Made by a program: the position numbers and the translations under genes
Source of the DNA: Hondaea fermentalgiana
Taxonomy: Eukaryota; Sar; Bigyra; Thraustochytrida; Thraustochytriidae
Direction of reading: 5' to 3'
DNA: 64,000 bases
Assembly (NCBI GenBank): GCA_014084085.1
Contig: NPFB01000016.1
Span: forward strand, 241,699 to 305,698
Part shown: one piece after another, positions 16,464 through 26,479 of the stretch
Numbering within the stretch: the stretch's first letter is position 1
How the letters are laid out: every line of letters begins with the position of its first letter
Notes under the pieces: generated by a model
The model's database searches: none
Told to the model about the DNA's origin: nothing
What the model saw: only the letters and a program-made list of their open reading frames with translations

Positions 16464-18809
16464 TTAGGCATCTGGTTGGCGAAAATCAGACACGCGCCCC
16501 GCTATATCGTTACCCGGAGGACTTCCCATCAAAAGGGTGTCGCCTGGAGTGGCAGCGTCAAGACAACCACCCGTCGTGGTCATGGAAAGCGCAAAGAAAA
16601 CAAGCACATGAAGAGCTAAAACGTAGACGAAGACGCCAAGACGCGTGTACTTGTTCGCAGTGACAAAGCTCATGGCTTGGTATGTCACGCGTTCAGCCAA
16701 ATTGAGACCGTGCAATCTCCGCCGACGTTCCCGCGCAGAAAAGTCCGAGAAGGGATTCAACTTGTTCTCGTAGGCCTGGCGATAACGGGCCTCTGACATC
16801 TCTGCGGCAGAGGCGCCACCGAAACCAGAGCGATGCTGCAAACCAGCGGCGACATTGACGCGAACTTCTGCACGCTGATTCGGATGAACGCGCCCTGCGC
16901 TCTCGTCATCTTCGTGGTGAGCGTGTTGCGAGCTCTGCCCTCCACCATAACTTTGAAGATATCGGATTTTTTCCAAGAGATTCACATTGTCTGCGCGCAA
17001 GGTCTCCTGATCTTGCTCCGCGTGTGAGAGCTTTGATGCTAGCTGGTCTCGCGCGGTCTCAAGCTCAAGCATGCGCTTCCGAAATTCGTTGCGCTGCTCC
17101 TGTACAATGCTCAGCACGGAGCCTGCAGAAGCAGCGTTACCATTGCCATTGAAATTGTTGCTCTTGTTTTCTAGAGCACCTGCATCGAAGTCAATCTCCT
17201 CCGTTGCGGCCAGAAGCAAATTGGCTGCAGTCTCTGTGCCTCCAGCTTCGTGAGCGGCTAATGAGTTAGAATTTGCAGCATCGATACTATTTTGGGGAGA
17301 CCTCTTGGCCCCCGAGCTTCTCTCCTCGCCGAACTGGTTACTGCGGTGTTTGAAGCTGTCGGTTGAGCTGCGGCGGCGGCGAAAGCTTGCCTTCGACTCC
17401 TCTTCGAGCTGCGTGAGCTCATTTCTCAAATCTTGCGCGTCATCCTCGGCTTGCTTCCGTTGCGTCTCGGCCAGAACGCGTGCATTCTTTTCGTCGTCGA
17501 GTTGTACGCGGAGGCTCGCCGCCGTTGCCTCGAGCTTGCGTATGCGTTTAAGTACCAAGACTCGACTGTTAAAACCGCCGTCAGTGGAATCGGCTGCGTT
17601 GGCGTCAGAACCCGCGGGGGATGGCGGACGCCCGTCCGCCTCGCCTTCGATATCAACGGCCTGTAAGAGCTCCACTTGACGCCGGAGTTGATCGTAAGCT
17701 TTTTTGGTGGGTAGCTCCTTGATTTGAGCCTTTGCGCGAAAAAGCTCGTCTTTGATGCGGCCCAGCTCCTTGTCGTTCTCCTTCACGGCGCTCTCATGCG
17801 CAAGCGCGACCTCGCGAGCCTCGCGCTGCATTGCGACAATTTGATCCCGCAACGATTCCTCGACTTCGCCCTTTCGCACCAATTCATCCTCGAGCTCGAG
17901 AACACGCTCGCGATCCTTGCTCGAAAGACCCAGACTGCCGTGCTCCTCGTCACCTGCTGCTGCCTTGGGCGCTGACGCAGACGAAGGCGATGCACCGCGA
18001 GTTGATGATTCGCGAAGCTGCAACTCGAGGTCAGCGATGCGAGCGTTGGCGCGCGCGAGGTCTTCCGTGACAATGTCGGCCTCTGCCTGACGCGCTGCCT
18101 CTGTCTCTTCGATGTTTGTTCGCAACTGAAAGACCTCTTCTTGGCTCCGGTCGAGGGTTTCCTGGAGCTCGGCCAGGCGAGCCGTTTCTGCTTCCAGGGC
18201 CTCTTGAGCACGACGTGCCTGGTTCTCGGCCTGTGCGGCCTTGGTCTCGGCTTCGAGTGCAAGATCTGCCTCTTTGGAATCGAGCGCTTGCTGGAGAGAT
18301 GCCTGGGAAGAGGCGCGTAGGTCTTCGAGCTCCTTTTCGAGCCTGCGAATGGTGATGTCTTGGTTCTGCAAGGCGGCAAATTCTTCCTCGTAATCTTGGA
18401 GCTCCACGCGGAGACGCTCATTCTCCTCACGCAGACTATCGACGTCGTCCTCGGCGAGAGTTTCGAGCAGATCGGTCGGGTCCGGGGCGTCAAAGAGCCT
18501 CTTGTAAAGCTCAAGGAAGGAGGTTTCCGCAAATCGCGCACGTTTGGTGAGACGGTCAATGTCCTCCTGATATCCACGGAGCAGAGGTCCTAGCTTCTTT
18601 AGCTTGTCATCCGCGTCGGTGAGCTTGCGGAAGGCCTTGGTGTCCTGCGCGAGACGTTTCCGCGAGAGCACGCTGCGCTCAACGTGCTCCGAGATCTCAA
18701 TTTCCGACTTGTCCAGCTTCTGCCGCAGGCCCTCGAGGTCGAACTCGCGCCAGAATCGCGCTGCCGCCGCGCCGCGCTCGCGCTGCGTGGCGCCGCCGCT
18801 CTCGGCCAT
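16464..18809 (-). CDS. CASP golgin (781 aa)
   Basis: This is a homologue of CASP, the coiled-coil Golgi membrane protein made from the CUX1 locus in animals and as a separate gene in plants, acting in intra-Golgi tethering. The start MAESGG at 18809 is the first ATG. Near the N-terminus, ARFWREFDLEGLRQKLD and SRKRLAQDTKAFRK...LGPLLRGYQEDIDRLTKRA follow the CASP N-terminal block closely. Long heptad-rich coiled coils cover about residues 120-650. At the C-terminus come NPFSDFSARERRRR and VTANKYTRLGVF, then a single membrane anchor (VFVYVLALHVLVFFALS) with a short lumenal tail, exactly the CASP arrangement. It is transcribed divergently from REV3 with about 240 bp between start codons. Confidence 0.9.
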   Translation of the reverse strand: MAESGGATQRERGAAAARFWREFDLEGLRQKLDKSEIEISEHVERSVLSRKRLAQDTKAFRKLTDADDKLKKLGPLLRGYQEDIDRLTKRARFAETSFLELYKRLFDAPDPTDLLETLAEDDVDSLREENERLRVELQDYEEEFAALQNQDITIRRLEKELEDLRASSQASLQQALDSKEADLALEAETKAAQAENQARRAQEALEAETARLAELQETLDRSQEEVFQLRTNIEETEAARQAEADIVTEDLARANARIADLELQLRESSTRGASPSSASAPKAAAGDEEHGSLGLSSKDRERVLELEDELVRKGEVEESLRDQIVAMQREAREVALAHESAVKENDKELGRIKDELFRAKAQIKELPTKKAYDQLRRQVELLQAVDIEGEADGRPPSPAGSDANAADSTDGGFNSRVLVLKRIRKLEATAASLRVQLDDEKNARVLAETQRKQAEDDAQDLRNELTQLEEESKASFRRRRSSTDSFKHRSNQFGEERSSGAKRSPQNSIDAANSNSLAAHEAGGTETAANLLLAATEEIDFDAGALENKSNNFNGNGNAASAGSVLSIVQEQRNEFRKRMLELETARDQLASKLSHAEQDQETLRADNVNLLEKIRYLQSYGGGQSSQHAHHEDDESAGRVHPNQRAEVRVNVAAGLQHRSGFGGASAAEMSEARYRQAYENKLNPFSDFSARERRRRLHGLNLAERVTYQAMSFVTANKYTRLGVFVYVLALHVLVFFALSMTTTGGCLDAATPGDTLLMGSPPGNDIAGRVSDFRQPDA

Positions 18810-19047
18810 CTCGTCGCCCCCCACGGAGTCGCGCGTCGCAGCTCAGCCCAGCTCAGAAGCAGGCCCTGCTCGCGCGCTCCGAGTCGGCGCGCAGCTGCTT
18901 CTTCTTCTTCTTCTTCTTCGCGTTCTGGCGCACGTTGATTGTTGACGGCTCCCAAGCGAGGAGCGACTAACTACAAGGAGAAGAAGAACAAGAGCAACGA
19001 GTTTGAACAGCAAGAAGGAGAAGGGCCGCGCCAGAGCGGCAACCCGC
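18810..19047. promoter_or_regulatory. Shared promoter region of CASP and REV3
   Basis: Only 238 bp separate two divergent ATGs (18809 on minus, 19048 on plus), so the region must contain both promoters and 5' leaders. It includes a CTT tract (about 18898-18919), which is an AAG-rich run on the other strand, and several AGAAG motifs. No TATA box is evident. Confidence 0.6.
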
Positions 19048-22000
19048 ATGCGCGCGGCGGCGAGCGGCAGCGGCCGGGCGGGCCCGCCGCAGGCGTTCGC
19101 AGTCCGCCGCGCGCGCCGCGGAAGGCGCCGTCTGCAGCTCGCAAGCCGCGTTGCGAATGGAGGGAAGGATGGCGGGGAGAACCGTGACCACGACCGTGCT
19201 GGCGAGAGTCAGCGTGGTCCAGGGCAGCAGCAGCAACAACAACAACAAGAGCAGCGGGAGCCATTACAACAGCAGCAGCAGCAGCAGCAGCAACAACAAC
19301 AACAACAAGAGCAACAGAAACAGCAACCGCAGCAACGAGAGCAAGAGGATCGCGAGGAGGAAGAATCGAGCCGCGCGAAAATAGGCTTGGGACTCGCCGA
19401 AGAACCGGAATCATCTGCCTCAACGTCGTCAGCAGCGCAACAGCATTCATTCGGAGATGGCAATAATGATGCCACAATACTCGAAGAAAAACCCGCTTCA
19501 GCAGGATCGAGGTTCAACGAAAGCCTCACACTGGTCGAGCAGCCGCCTCCCGATACCGTCCATGTGCAGCCCGCGAGTCTTCGAGCACCGGGCGTAAGTC
19601 ACCAAGAACAAGGGATGCCCAATGGGCGCGCAGTATCTGCAGCGTCCCTGGGCAGCAAAAGAGGACTTGCGGATCTCGAAGAAAAGGAAGACGAGGCGTT
19701 TCTGGGTGATACGCTTCCTGAAATTCTTCGTGTGAGCATCTTGTATCTCGACTATTACCACGACGATGAAGAAGAACTCCCCGTTTTGCGAATCTTTGGT
19801 CGTAAATCTAGCGGAGACTCGCTGTTAGTACACATACACAACTGCATGCCATACATGTTTATCAAGTGCGTTCGTGGCGTAGAAACAAGTGTTTTTGTTG
19901 AGCATCTCAAAGAGGTTCTTGCAGATTCAAAATTTGGCAAACTTATCTTTGCCATAACCGTTTGCAAGGCAATCGACTTTTACGGGTACCACAAGGAGTC
20001 TGAACCCGAGACCTTCGTGAAGATTGAAATTACGGAACCGATGCAACTCAAACCTCTTGGGATCTTTTTGCAATCGGGGGACCACAAACTTGCGCGGAGC
20101 TTTCAGCCGTATGAGACGCACATTCCCTACCTCTTGCAATTTCTCTCAGACTATGAACTCGCAGGAATGGGTTTTCTCCGGCTTGCCGATTTTGAGACCG
20201 TGAGTCAGCCCAAGCGGCAGACGAGCGGTTACCCAATTGGAGAAGTTCGAGCCAATGCCTGGGATATCATTGGGTCCGCAAAGATTGGCGAAGGAGGGAC
20301 CAAATCGCCGCGCGTGCGCAACGAAGCCATGCATGTTCCGTCTCTGCGGGGTTGGCTTGATGAATTGCGCGACTCGCTGGGCATCGATCCCGACGTACAC
20401 GGGAGCCAGGCAGCTGTAACGAGATCTGCGTCCCTTGCGGACGACAGAGCAGCTCTTTCGAGTGACTCGCAGCTTCATGACGCTCTCGTGAAGTGGCTTG
20501 CAGTCCACGACCCTTCACCACGATCGGCATCCCTGCCTTCGCTCTCGAGCGCAGCGAGCCCATTCTCGCCCATTCTTGCAAAGCGACTGGGTGCATCGTC
20601 AGGGTCGCAAGAGCGTGTGAACACACAGGACGCCATTGAACACTTGCGTCTGTTGAATGATGACCAGCAGCCGTCACCTTTTGCAAGTGCTCGCCTGCGC
20701 TCATCCGCAGAAGAAGCCGACGACATCTCTGACGCGGAGCGCGAGCGAGACTTGGAAGACCACATGCTTGGCATGGCAGAAGGAGCCGAGCTGGCGCGCA
20801 TGACGCAGCTGGAGCTCGACGACTGGGACCGAGAAATGAGCTTGCAAGACGTTGCTGAAACCAATGGTGATGAGGCCGTCAGGGACGATAATGTAAATGG
20901 TCAGCAGCGGCGGGACGTTGGGGGCACGCGTCTCGAGACCATCATTGGCATTGACGATGCTGACGAAATCAAGGACATGGGTGAGGACAAGGACAATGAC
21001 AAGAGCAGCGATGTCGAAGGTGCCAACGCGGCGCGGCAGACCACGAGCGCGGAAAAACGCACGTCAAGTGTCGTTGCGTCGAAAGACGATCGGAAACGCG
21101 CCAAAATAGACTTGCAGCAGGCGACATCGCAGGCAAGCATCGAAAGCTCGTCGTCCCGCTTTGCAAATGACCACGACAACCCGTGCACCATCTTGCGTCC
21201 TCGTGTGCCGCCACCGTCCTGGGATGAACTTTGTGCGGACGCTGTACTCGAGAATACAGAATTTCATGTGAAGCCATTCTTCTCCTCGTACGAAGATGCA
21301 GCATTTGAGCGAAACGAAAAGGCGCGTCGAATGATGGTCCCGGCGCGCAAACTCTTGCGTTATGGACCAGACGAGCTGAAAGAAACCATACTTACACCTC
21401 GCGCGGATCCGCCTCTTGCCCGAGACGTTGTGGCCGACCTGGCACAATGCAGAGGCGAAGGCGGGCAAAACGTGGACACGGCGATGCGGGGGGATCGCAT
21501 CTCTGTTCGCGTCGACAAGGGAACACGTGCGGTACAAAAGAAGACGGGTTCTTCGAAGATTAGCTTGCAGAGGTGTCGCGTCATGTTCGTGGAAATTATT
21601 GCCGCAACGGGCACGGCAGTGGGACCAGCAAAGGCACGTGAGATGAAGCGCATGTCGAATCCCAAGGAAGATGAAATCCTGTGCATCTATGCTGCCACCT
21701 ATGATGATGCAGATCTCATTTCAGACAGACACATTTTCCAGGCGATTGGGGCGCGTCTGACGAGCGAGCGCATGGTCCTCATGGAGTTTCTGCGGTACGT
21801 TCGCGATCAGGATCCTGACATCCTGGGCGGCTGGGAAATTCAGCGCCGTAGTCTGGGCTACATTTTGCAGCGCGCCGAGGCGCTCGGCATCGAGGACTAC
21901 GCTGCGCGCCTGTCGCGCGTACCGGCAGGACCGCAGGATTCGCGACACATGAACGACGCGTATGGCGAGACAGAGTACAGCCAGATTTGGCTTGCGGGTC

Positions 22001-24075
22001 GGCACGTTTTCAACATGTGGCGAGTCATCCGCAAGGAAATTGACCTGGCACAGTACACTCTCGAACATGTGGTTCAAGAATTCTTTGGAAGACCCTTGCC
22101 TCGGTTCTCAGACCACTACTTGCATGGGCGCTTTCGCGCGCGTGCAACTCGCGATCTGGCCATGGAGCATCTGAGCAATGTGGTGAACGCGGTGCACGAT
22201 GTACTCATGCATCTCGATGTGGTTACCAAGGTTGCAGAGTATGCCAAGTTGCTCGGCATGGATTTCTTCTCGGCCATGACGCGTGGGTCCCAATTTCAAG
22301 TCGAGGCTGTGATGGTACGCGTTGCCAAGCCCCGGAACTTTGTCATGCCGAGCCCAAGTCGCGATCAAGTAGCTTCACAACCTGGACTCGAAATCATTGC
22401 GCTCAACTTGGAACCGGTGTCGAACATGTATGTGGACCCTGTGGCCGTTCTTGACTTTCGATCATTGTACCCATCGGTAATCATCTCGCATAATCTATGC
22501 TTCTCCACTTTCGTGGGCAAGGTGGATAAGTCAGGCGCCCTGGTGCAAGAGGCAGGCGTCTTTGCGCGTCACACATGTGATCGTGGGGCTTACCCAACCC
22601 GCAGCGACATTTTGCGGCTTCTCGGGCGCAACGAGATATTTATTGCGGGGAATGGGGCTTGCTTTTTGAAAAAGTCTGTGCGCGAGGGTGTCCTCCCGTG
22701 CATGTTACGAGAGATCCTCTTTACGCGATTTGCCATCAAAGATGGTCTGAAGAAATGCGCTCGTGAGGGTTGGGATAGCTGGCGCCGTGTGCTGGATGCG
22801 CGACAGCTGGCCCTGAAAATGCTGGCCAACGTCACGTACGGGTACACGGCAGCCTCATATTCGGGGCGCATGCCAATGTCGGCACTAGCAGATGCGATAG
22901 TAGTGACGGGCAAACAGGCGCTGGAGACAAGCATGCGCGAAGTCCAAAGCCCGAGATCGCCGTGGCGGCCCGTATGCCCTTCCAAGCCGCTTGTCGTCTA
23001 TGGCGATACGGACTCGCTGTTTGTGCAATTGCCAAACTGCAAGCTATCTTCGGCCTTTCATATTGCGCATTGGATATGCGAACACATGACCATGCAATTT
23101 CCGCACCCGATGAAGCTTCAGTTTGAAAAGGTATACATGCCTTGCATGCTTGTTTCCAAGAAGCGATATTGTGGTCTCAAATATGAGTCAGTACCTCAGC
23201 CGGGCGATCCTCCAGCGCGTATCGAGAGCAAGGGCCTCGAAAATATTCGACGGGACTCGTGCCCGATCATGAAGCGAATTATGAATGACCTGCTCGAGTC
23301 TGCTTTTCTTTCGCGTGATCTCTCGCAAACGAAGCGAATCTTCCAAGACCATGCGCGGCGCATTCTGGAGAACAAAGTGAGTGTGCGGGACTTTGTCTTT
23401 GCCAGTAAGGTGCGGACACCCATCGAAGAGCAGTACAAGGCTGGAAGCTACCCGCCCTCTGTCACTGTTGCGCTGCGGCGTGCCAAGGCAGATCCGATGG
23501 CCTATCCCGTGTACAAGGAGCGCGTCGAGTATGTCATTGCGGACGGCTTGCCGAGCGCTCGTCTCGCTGACCTCGTGCAGCCACCACGGCCAGGCATTCG
23601 AATCAATGCTTCGTATTACCTGAAGCGAAAGATCATTGAGCCGTTGCAGCGTCTCTTTCGTCTGGTCAATGTGGATGTGAGTCGCTGGTACACGCAGTTG
23701 CGGAAGGCCCAGACGTCGCGGTTGCCTGCACGTAGTCTTGGCGATGCCTCGGCACATCGAGATGGCGTGCGCGCTTACTTTGAGTCCCGCACTTGCGTCA
23801 TTTGCAAACGCTCTTACGCCGCGCAGGCAGTGCAAGCCCCCGAGCTGGCGCGTCTTATTGAGGCGCTCGACACGAATGAAAAGATATGTCCAGCGTGTCT
23901 CTCTGCGCCGCAGACGACCGCCTTGCACCTTTCTCTCGCTGCAAAGCGTCAAGACCATGCCAAAGTTCTTTGTGGTCGCCAGTGTCAGGCATGCACGGGC
24001 TCCATAATCCATACGGATCATTGCGTCAATTCGAGCTGTCCGGTGTACTATCTCAAGGCCGCCGCGCAATGGTGA
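19048..24075 (+). CDS. REV3: DNA polymerase zeta catalytic subunit REV3 (1675 aa)
   Basis: This is a B-family translesion DNA polymerase that extends from mispaired or damaged primer ends with REV7. The start at 19048 is the first ATG; the frame is open slightly upstream only through a TTG. A Gln-rich tract is followed by the N-terminal domain (VSILYLDYYHDDEEELPVLRIFG). A block PRVPPPSWDEL resembles the conserved segment before the REV3 core. The exonuclease-like fold lacks catalytic acids (MFVEII in place of a DIE motif; DPDILGGWEIQRRSLGYIL), as in known REV3. Polymerase motifs are DFRSLYPSVI (A, about residue 1136), KMLANVTYGY (B) and VVYGDTDSLF (C). The C-terminus has CysA (CVIC...CPAC) and CysB (CGRQCQAC...CVNSSC), the latter the Fe-S ligand module that binds POLD2/3-type subunits. 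Confidence 0.95.
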   Translation: MRAAASGSGRAGPPQAFAVRRARRGRRRLQLASRVANGGKDGGENRDHDRAGESQRGPGQQQQQQQQEQREPLQQQQQQQQQQQQQQEQQKQQPQQREQEDREEEESSRAKIGLGLAEEPESSASTSSAAQQHSFGDGNNDATILEEKPASAGSRFNESLTLVEQPPPDTVHVQPASLRAPGVSHQEQGMPNGRAVSAASLGSKRGLADLEEKEDEAFLGDTLPEILRVSILYLDYYHDDEEELPVLRIFGRKSSGDSLLVHIHNCMPYMFIKCVRGVETSVFVEHLKEVLADSKFGKLIFAITVCKAIDFYGYHKESEPETFVKIEITEPMQLKPLGIFLQSGDHKLARSFQPYETHIPYLLQFLSDYELAGMGFLRLADFETVSQPKRQTSGYPIGEVRANAWDIIGSAKIGEGGTKSPRVRNEAMHVPSLRGWLDELRDSLGIDPDVHGSQAAVTRSASLADDRAALSSDSQLHDALVKWLAVHDPSPRSASLPSLSSAASPFSPILAKRLGASSGSQERVNTQDAIEHLRLLNDDQQPSPFASARLRSSAEEADDISDAERERDLEDHMLGMAEGAELARMTQLELDDWDREMSLQDVAETNGDEAVRDDNVNGQQRRDVGGTRLETIIGIDDADEIKDMGEDKDNDKSSDVEGANAARQTTSAEKRTSSVVASKDDRKRAKIDLQQATSQASIESSSSRFANDHDNPCTILRPRVPPPSWDELCADAVLENTEFHVKPFFSSYEDAAFERNEKARRMMVPARKLLRYGPDELKETILTPRADPPLARDVVADLAQCRGEGGQNVDTAMRGDRISVRVDKGTRAVQKKTGSSKISLQRCRVMFVEIIAATGTAVGPAKAREMKRMSNPKEDEILCIYAATYDDADLISDRHIFQAIGARLTSERMVLMEFLRYVRDQDPDILGGWEIQRRSLGYILQRAEALGIEDYAARLSRVPAGPQDSRHMNDAYGETEYSQIWLAGRHVFNMWRVIRKEIDLAQYTLEHVVQEFFGRPLPRFSDHYLHGRFRARATRDLAMEHLSNVVNAVHDVLMHLDVVTKVAEYAKLLGMDFFSAMTRGSQFQVEAVMVRVAKPRNFVMPSPSRDQVASQPGLEIIALNLEPVSNMYVDPVAVLDFRSLYPSVIISHNLCFSTFVGKVDKSGALVQEAGVFARHTCDRGAYPTRSDILRLLGRNEIFIAGNGACFLKKSVREGVLPCMLREILFTRFAIKDGLKKCAREGWDSWRRVLDARQLALKMLANVTYGYTAASYSGRMPMSALADAIVVTGKQALETSMREVQSPRSPWRPVCPSKPLVVYGDTDSLFVQLPNCKLSSAFHIAHWICEHMTMQFPHPMKLQFEKVYMPCMLVSKKRYCGLKYESVPQPGDPPARIESKGLENIRRDSCPIMKRIMNDLLESAFLSRDLSQTKRIFQDHARRILENKVSVRDFVFASKVRTPIEEQYKAGSYPPSVTVALRRAKADPMAYPVYKERVEYVIADGLPSARLADLVQPPRPGIRINASYYLKRKIIEPLQRLFRLVNVDVSRWYTQLRKAQTSRLPARSLGDASAHRDGVRAYFESRTCVICKRSYAAQAVQAPELARLIEALDTNEKICPACLSAPQTTALHLSLAAKRQDHAKVLCGRQCQACTGSIIHTDHCVNSSCPVYYLKAAAQW
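19222..19350. repeat. CAG/CAA tract encoding poly-Gln in REV3
   Basis: Imperfect runs of CAG and CAA encode a Gln-rich segment with Glu and Pro interruptions close to the REV3 N-terminus. The purest part is about 19269-19312. Confidence 0.9.
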
Positions 24076-24772
24076 TGTAATGCATTTTTTGGGGGTGGGG
24101 TGAGGCGAAGCGCGAAAACAAAGAGTGAAGAAGGGGTGGGGGGGGGGGGGGGGATCATGGTCCGGTGAGAGAGCATGTTCGCAAAAAGAGTAGCCCGTTT
24201 TCAGAGAGTCTTTGAGATGGTTGTCAGGAAACGAAACGAAGACTAGGCCTATTTATGAAAGGATTTTGTGCCGACGTAGTATCACCACCAGAAAGTGCAG
24301 CGTAATCAGACTAAGAACGATATTCAGTCTCTCACCTCCGGCGCCTTGAGCCTCCTGCCCGACCGGCCTATTCGAAACAAAATGCAGTGCATCTCACGTC
24401 CACCTGACCTGCCACGCCTCCTCGTCCTCGCCGCCGATCGTCGCCTCCTGCGCATCGCCTCGGACGTCGCAGGCGGCGTCGGCGCCCTGTGACGTCGTCC
24501 TGCGTGGCTCGCGGCGCGAGGGGGCCGGTCCGCGGCGCGGAGGAAGCCCGCGGCGTGGATCGGCCAAGTGCGGGTAAACCGGCAGTACAAGTGCGGGTTA
24601 ACAGCGGATAGCGGGTGGACGGCTGCCAAGGCGGTCGCGGTGACGACGAGGATGCGCGGGGAGGAGGAGCTGCAGCGCGGGCATATCGCGATCGAGAGCA
24701 GCGCGGAGGCAGCGGGCAGCAGCGGGAGCGGTCGCGCGGGAGGAGCAGGAGAAGAGAGGCAGCGGCGGCAGG
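24076..24772. other. Intergenic region, REV3 / NDK-like
   Basis: No gene is supported. It contains a 16-base G homopolymer (24138-24153), a TAGGCCTA palindrome (24244-24251), and a very GC-rich leader from about 24360 to the next start codon. Long frames on both strands in the GC-rich part are domain-free. Confidence 0.4.
24138..24153. repeat. G16 homopolymer
   Basis: Sixteen consecutive Gs, preceded by GGGG and one T, lie 63 bp downstream of the REV3 stop codon. The tract could form a G-quadruplex or be a site of assembly error. Confidence 0.9.
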
Positions 24773-26062
24773 ATGCTCGCGAGCAGGGCGGCGATGCGCG
24801 GCGCGCGCGTGGCGGCGCGGCGCGCGGCCAGCGCGAAGCGCACGGGCGTTCATGCGATGAGCGGCGCGCGCGGCTTCGCGTCGCAGAGCTCCGGCCTGCC
24901 GGGCGGCGTGTCGCCCATGGCCGCCGGAGGCGCCGCCGCCGGCGTGCTGGCGATGCTGGCGCTCGGCATGAGCGGCAGCTCGAGCAAGAAGGCCGAGGCC
25001 AAGGAGGAGGAGAAGCAGCCCGAGGTCGAGGAGGTCGCCGTGGTCGAGGAGCTCGCGCCCGTCAAGGAGGGCGAGACCGAGACCGACGCCGCGCTCGAGG
25101 AGCGCGTGGCCCAGCTGGAGAAGGAGGTCGCGTACCTGACCGCCTCTGGCAAGAACGAGGCCTTCCTCTTCATCAAGCCCCACGCCGTCACCGACAAGGT
25201 CGTGGAGCTGGTCAAGGAGGACCTCGCCAAGGCCGGCGTTAAGATCAAGACCGAGGGCGAGCTCGGCTACGAGAAGATCGACAAGGAGCGCCTCATCGAC
25301 ACCCACTACGGCGCTATTGCCAGCAAGGCCGTCATTCTCAAGCCCAGCGAGCTCAACGTCCCGGAGAAGGGCCAGCAGGGCTTCAAGAAGATGTTTGGTG
25401 AGGACTGGTCCGAGGCCGTCAAGGCTGGCAAGGTTTACAACGCCGCGGATGCCTGCGAAAAGCTCGGAATCAGCGGAGATGACCTCGAGAAGAAGTGGGG
25501 CGAGCTCAAGCGCGGTGAGAACCTCATCAAGTTTGGAGGCGGCTTCTACTGCGGCAAGGTCGAGGACATGTACATCATGAACGGCTTCTACCTCTCGATG
25601 CGCGGCAAGTACACGAACGCCCCCGCCAAGATTCACTACTTTGTTGTCGAGTGGGCCCCGTCTGCTCTTTCCTGGGAGGACTTCCGCGGCAAGGTCCTCG
25701 GCGGCACTGACCCTAAGGACGCCGCCGATGGCAGCCTTCGCCGCACCATCTTTGAGCAGTGGGAGTCGCTCGGCCTCACCGAGGTCCCCAACGTTGGCGA
25801 CAACGGCGTGCATGCCAGTGCTAGCCCCTTTGAGGCCTCTGCGGAGCGCATTAACTGGCTCAAGGCCAAGCTCGAGGAAGACCGCTTCGCCAAGGCTGCG
25901 CTCGCGCTCGGTCTTTCGGCCGAGACCCTCGCCGAATGGATGCAGGATGCCCAGGTTTCCTTTGAGGGCAAAAACCAGAGCATCTTCGACCTTCTCGAGG
26001 ACATGGACACTGCCGACGTGCTTGACAAGCTCGAGGCCGTCCTTGCCGAGAACAAGAAGTAA
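24773..26062 (+). CDS. NDK-like protein, probably mitochondrial (429 aa)
   Basis: This contains a divergent nucleoside diphosphate kinase fold. The N-terminus is Arg/Ala/Ser-rich with no acidic residues up to about residue 40, fitting a mitochondrial presequence. A small-residue hydrophobic stretch (GGAAAGVLAMLALGM) and an acidic linker follow. The NDK fold begins NEAFLFIKPHAV, where NDKs have IKPD. The active-site region reads NGVHASASPFEASAERINWL, with His347 at the phosphohistidine position but ASA in place of the usual GSDS. About 130 residues are inserted between the two halves (YNAADACEKLGISGDDLEK...). A helical C-terminal extension of about 70 residues ends the protein. Codons are strongly G/C-ending, suggesting high expression. 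Whether it phosphorylates nucleotides is unclear. Confidence 0.6.
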   Translation: MLASRAAMRGARVAARRAASAKRTGVHAMSGARGFASQSSGLPGGVSPMAAGGAAAGVLAMLALGMSGSSSKKAEAKEEEKQPEVEEVAVVEELAPVKEGETETDAALEERVAQLEKEVAYLTASGKNEAFLFIKPHAVTDKVVELVKEDLAKAGVKIKTEGELGYEKIDKERLIDTHYGAIASKAVILKPSELNVPEKGQQGFKKMFGEDWSEAVKAGKVYNAADACEKLGISGDDLEKKWGELKRGENLIKFGGGFYCGKVEDMYIMNGFYLSMRGKYTNAPAKIHYFVVEWAPSALSWEDFRGKVLGGTDPKDAADGSLRRTIFEQWESLGLTEVPNVGDNGVHASASPFEASAERINWLKAKLEEDRFAKAALALGLSAETLAEWMQDAQVSFEGKNQSIFDLLEDMDTADVLDKLEAVLAENKK

Positions 26063-26479
26063 GGCAGCGCAGCCCCTCTCCGATAGCTTCCGAAGAACTT
26101 TTACCACTGCATAGAGATCATTTCGTTCCAGAAATGAGTAAAAGCAAATTTTGCGACTTCGTTTTTTGACTGATTTGAAGATTATCTGCTTTTCATTTGA
26201 CATTGCTGGAGACTGCCGCCGACTGACTGGGTGGGCCAAGCAGACTTTGCGCATGCATGCGTTGAACGAGATCTTGACCAAAGACTCTACTCTCGCCCTG
26301 TGCGTACATTGCGATCTTGCGTGTAAAGTCAACTTGCATTTTCATTTGCTTTTGCTCTTGCTTGCTTGCTTGCTTTTGCTCTGGTTTGCTCACCCCGCGA
26401 TGGCGCCTCTGTGGCGCCTTGGGTTCAAGGTCTTTCGCTCCCACGGCGGACACATGATGCTCTCTCTCGCGGTCAGGCT
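26063..26479. other. Intergenic region, NDK-like / ABC transporter
   Basis: No gene is supported. The segment is AT-richer than the genes and holds a CTTG tetramer array (26356-26374) about 310 bp upstream of the transporter start. Confidence 0.4.
26356..26374. repeat. (CTTG)n microsatellite
   Basis: Short array of the tetramer CTTG (GCTT) inside a T-rich stretch upstream of the ABC transporter gene. Confidence 0.8.

Noticed and set aside
24368..26332. A 654-codon minus-strand open frame
   Set aside because: It is exactly antisense to the NDK-like gene and reads as Leu/Gly/Glu repeats with no domain; strong third-position GC on the sense strand keeps the opposite strand free of stops.
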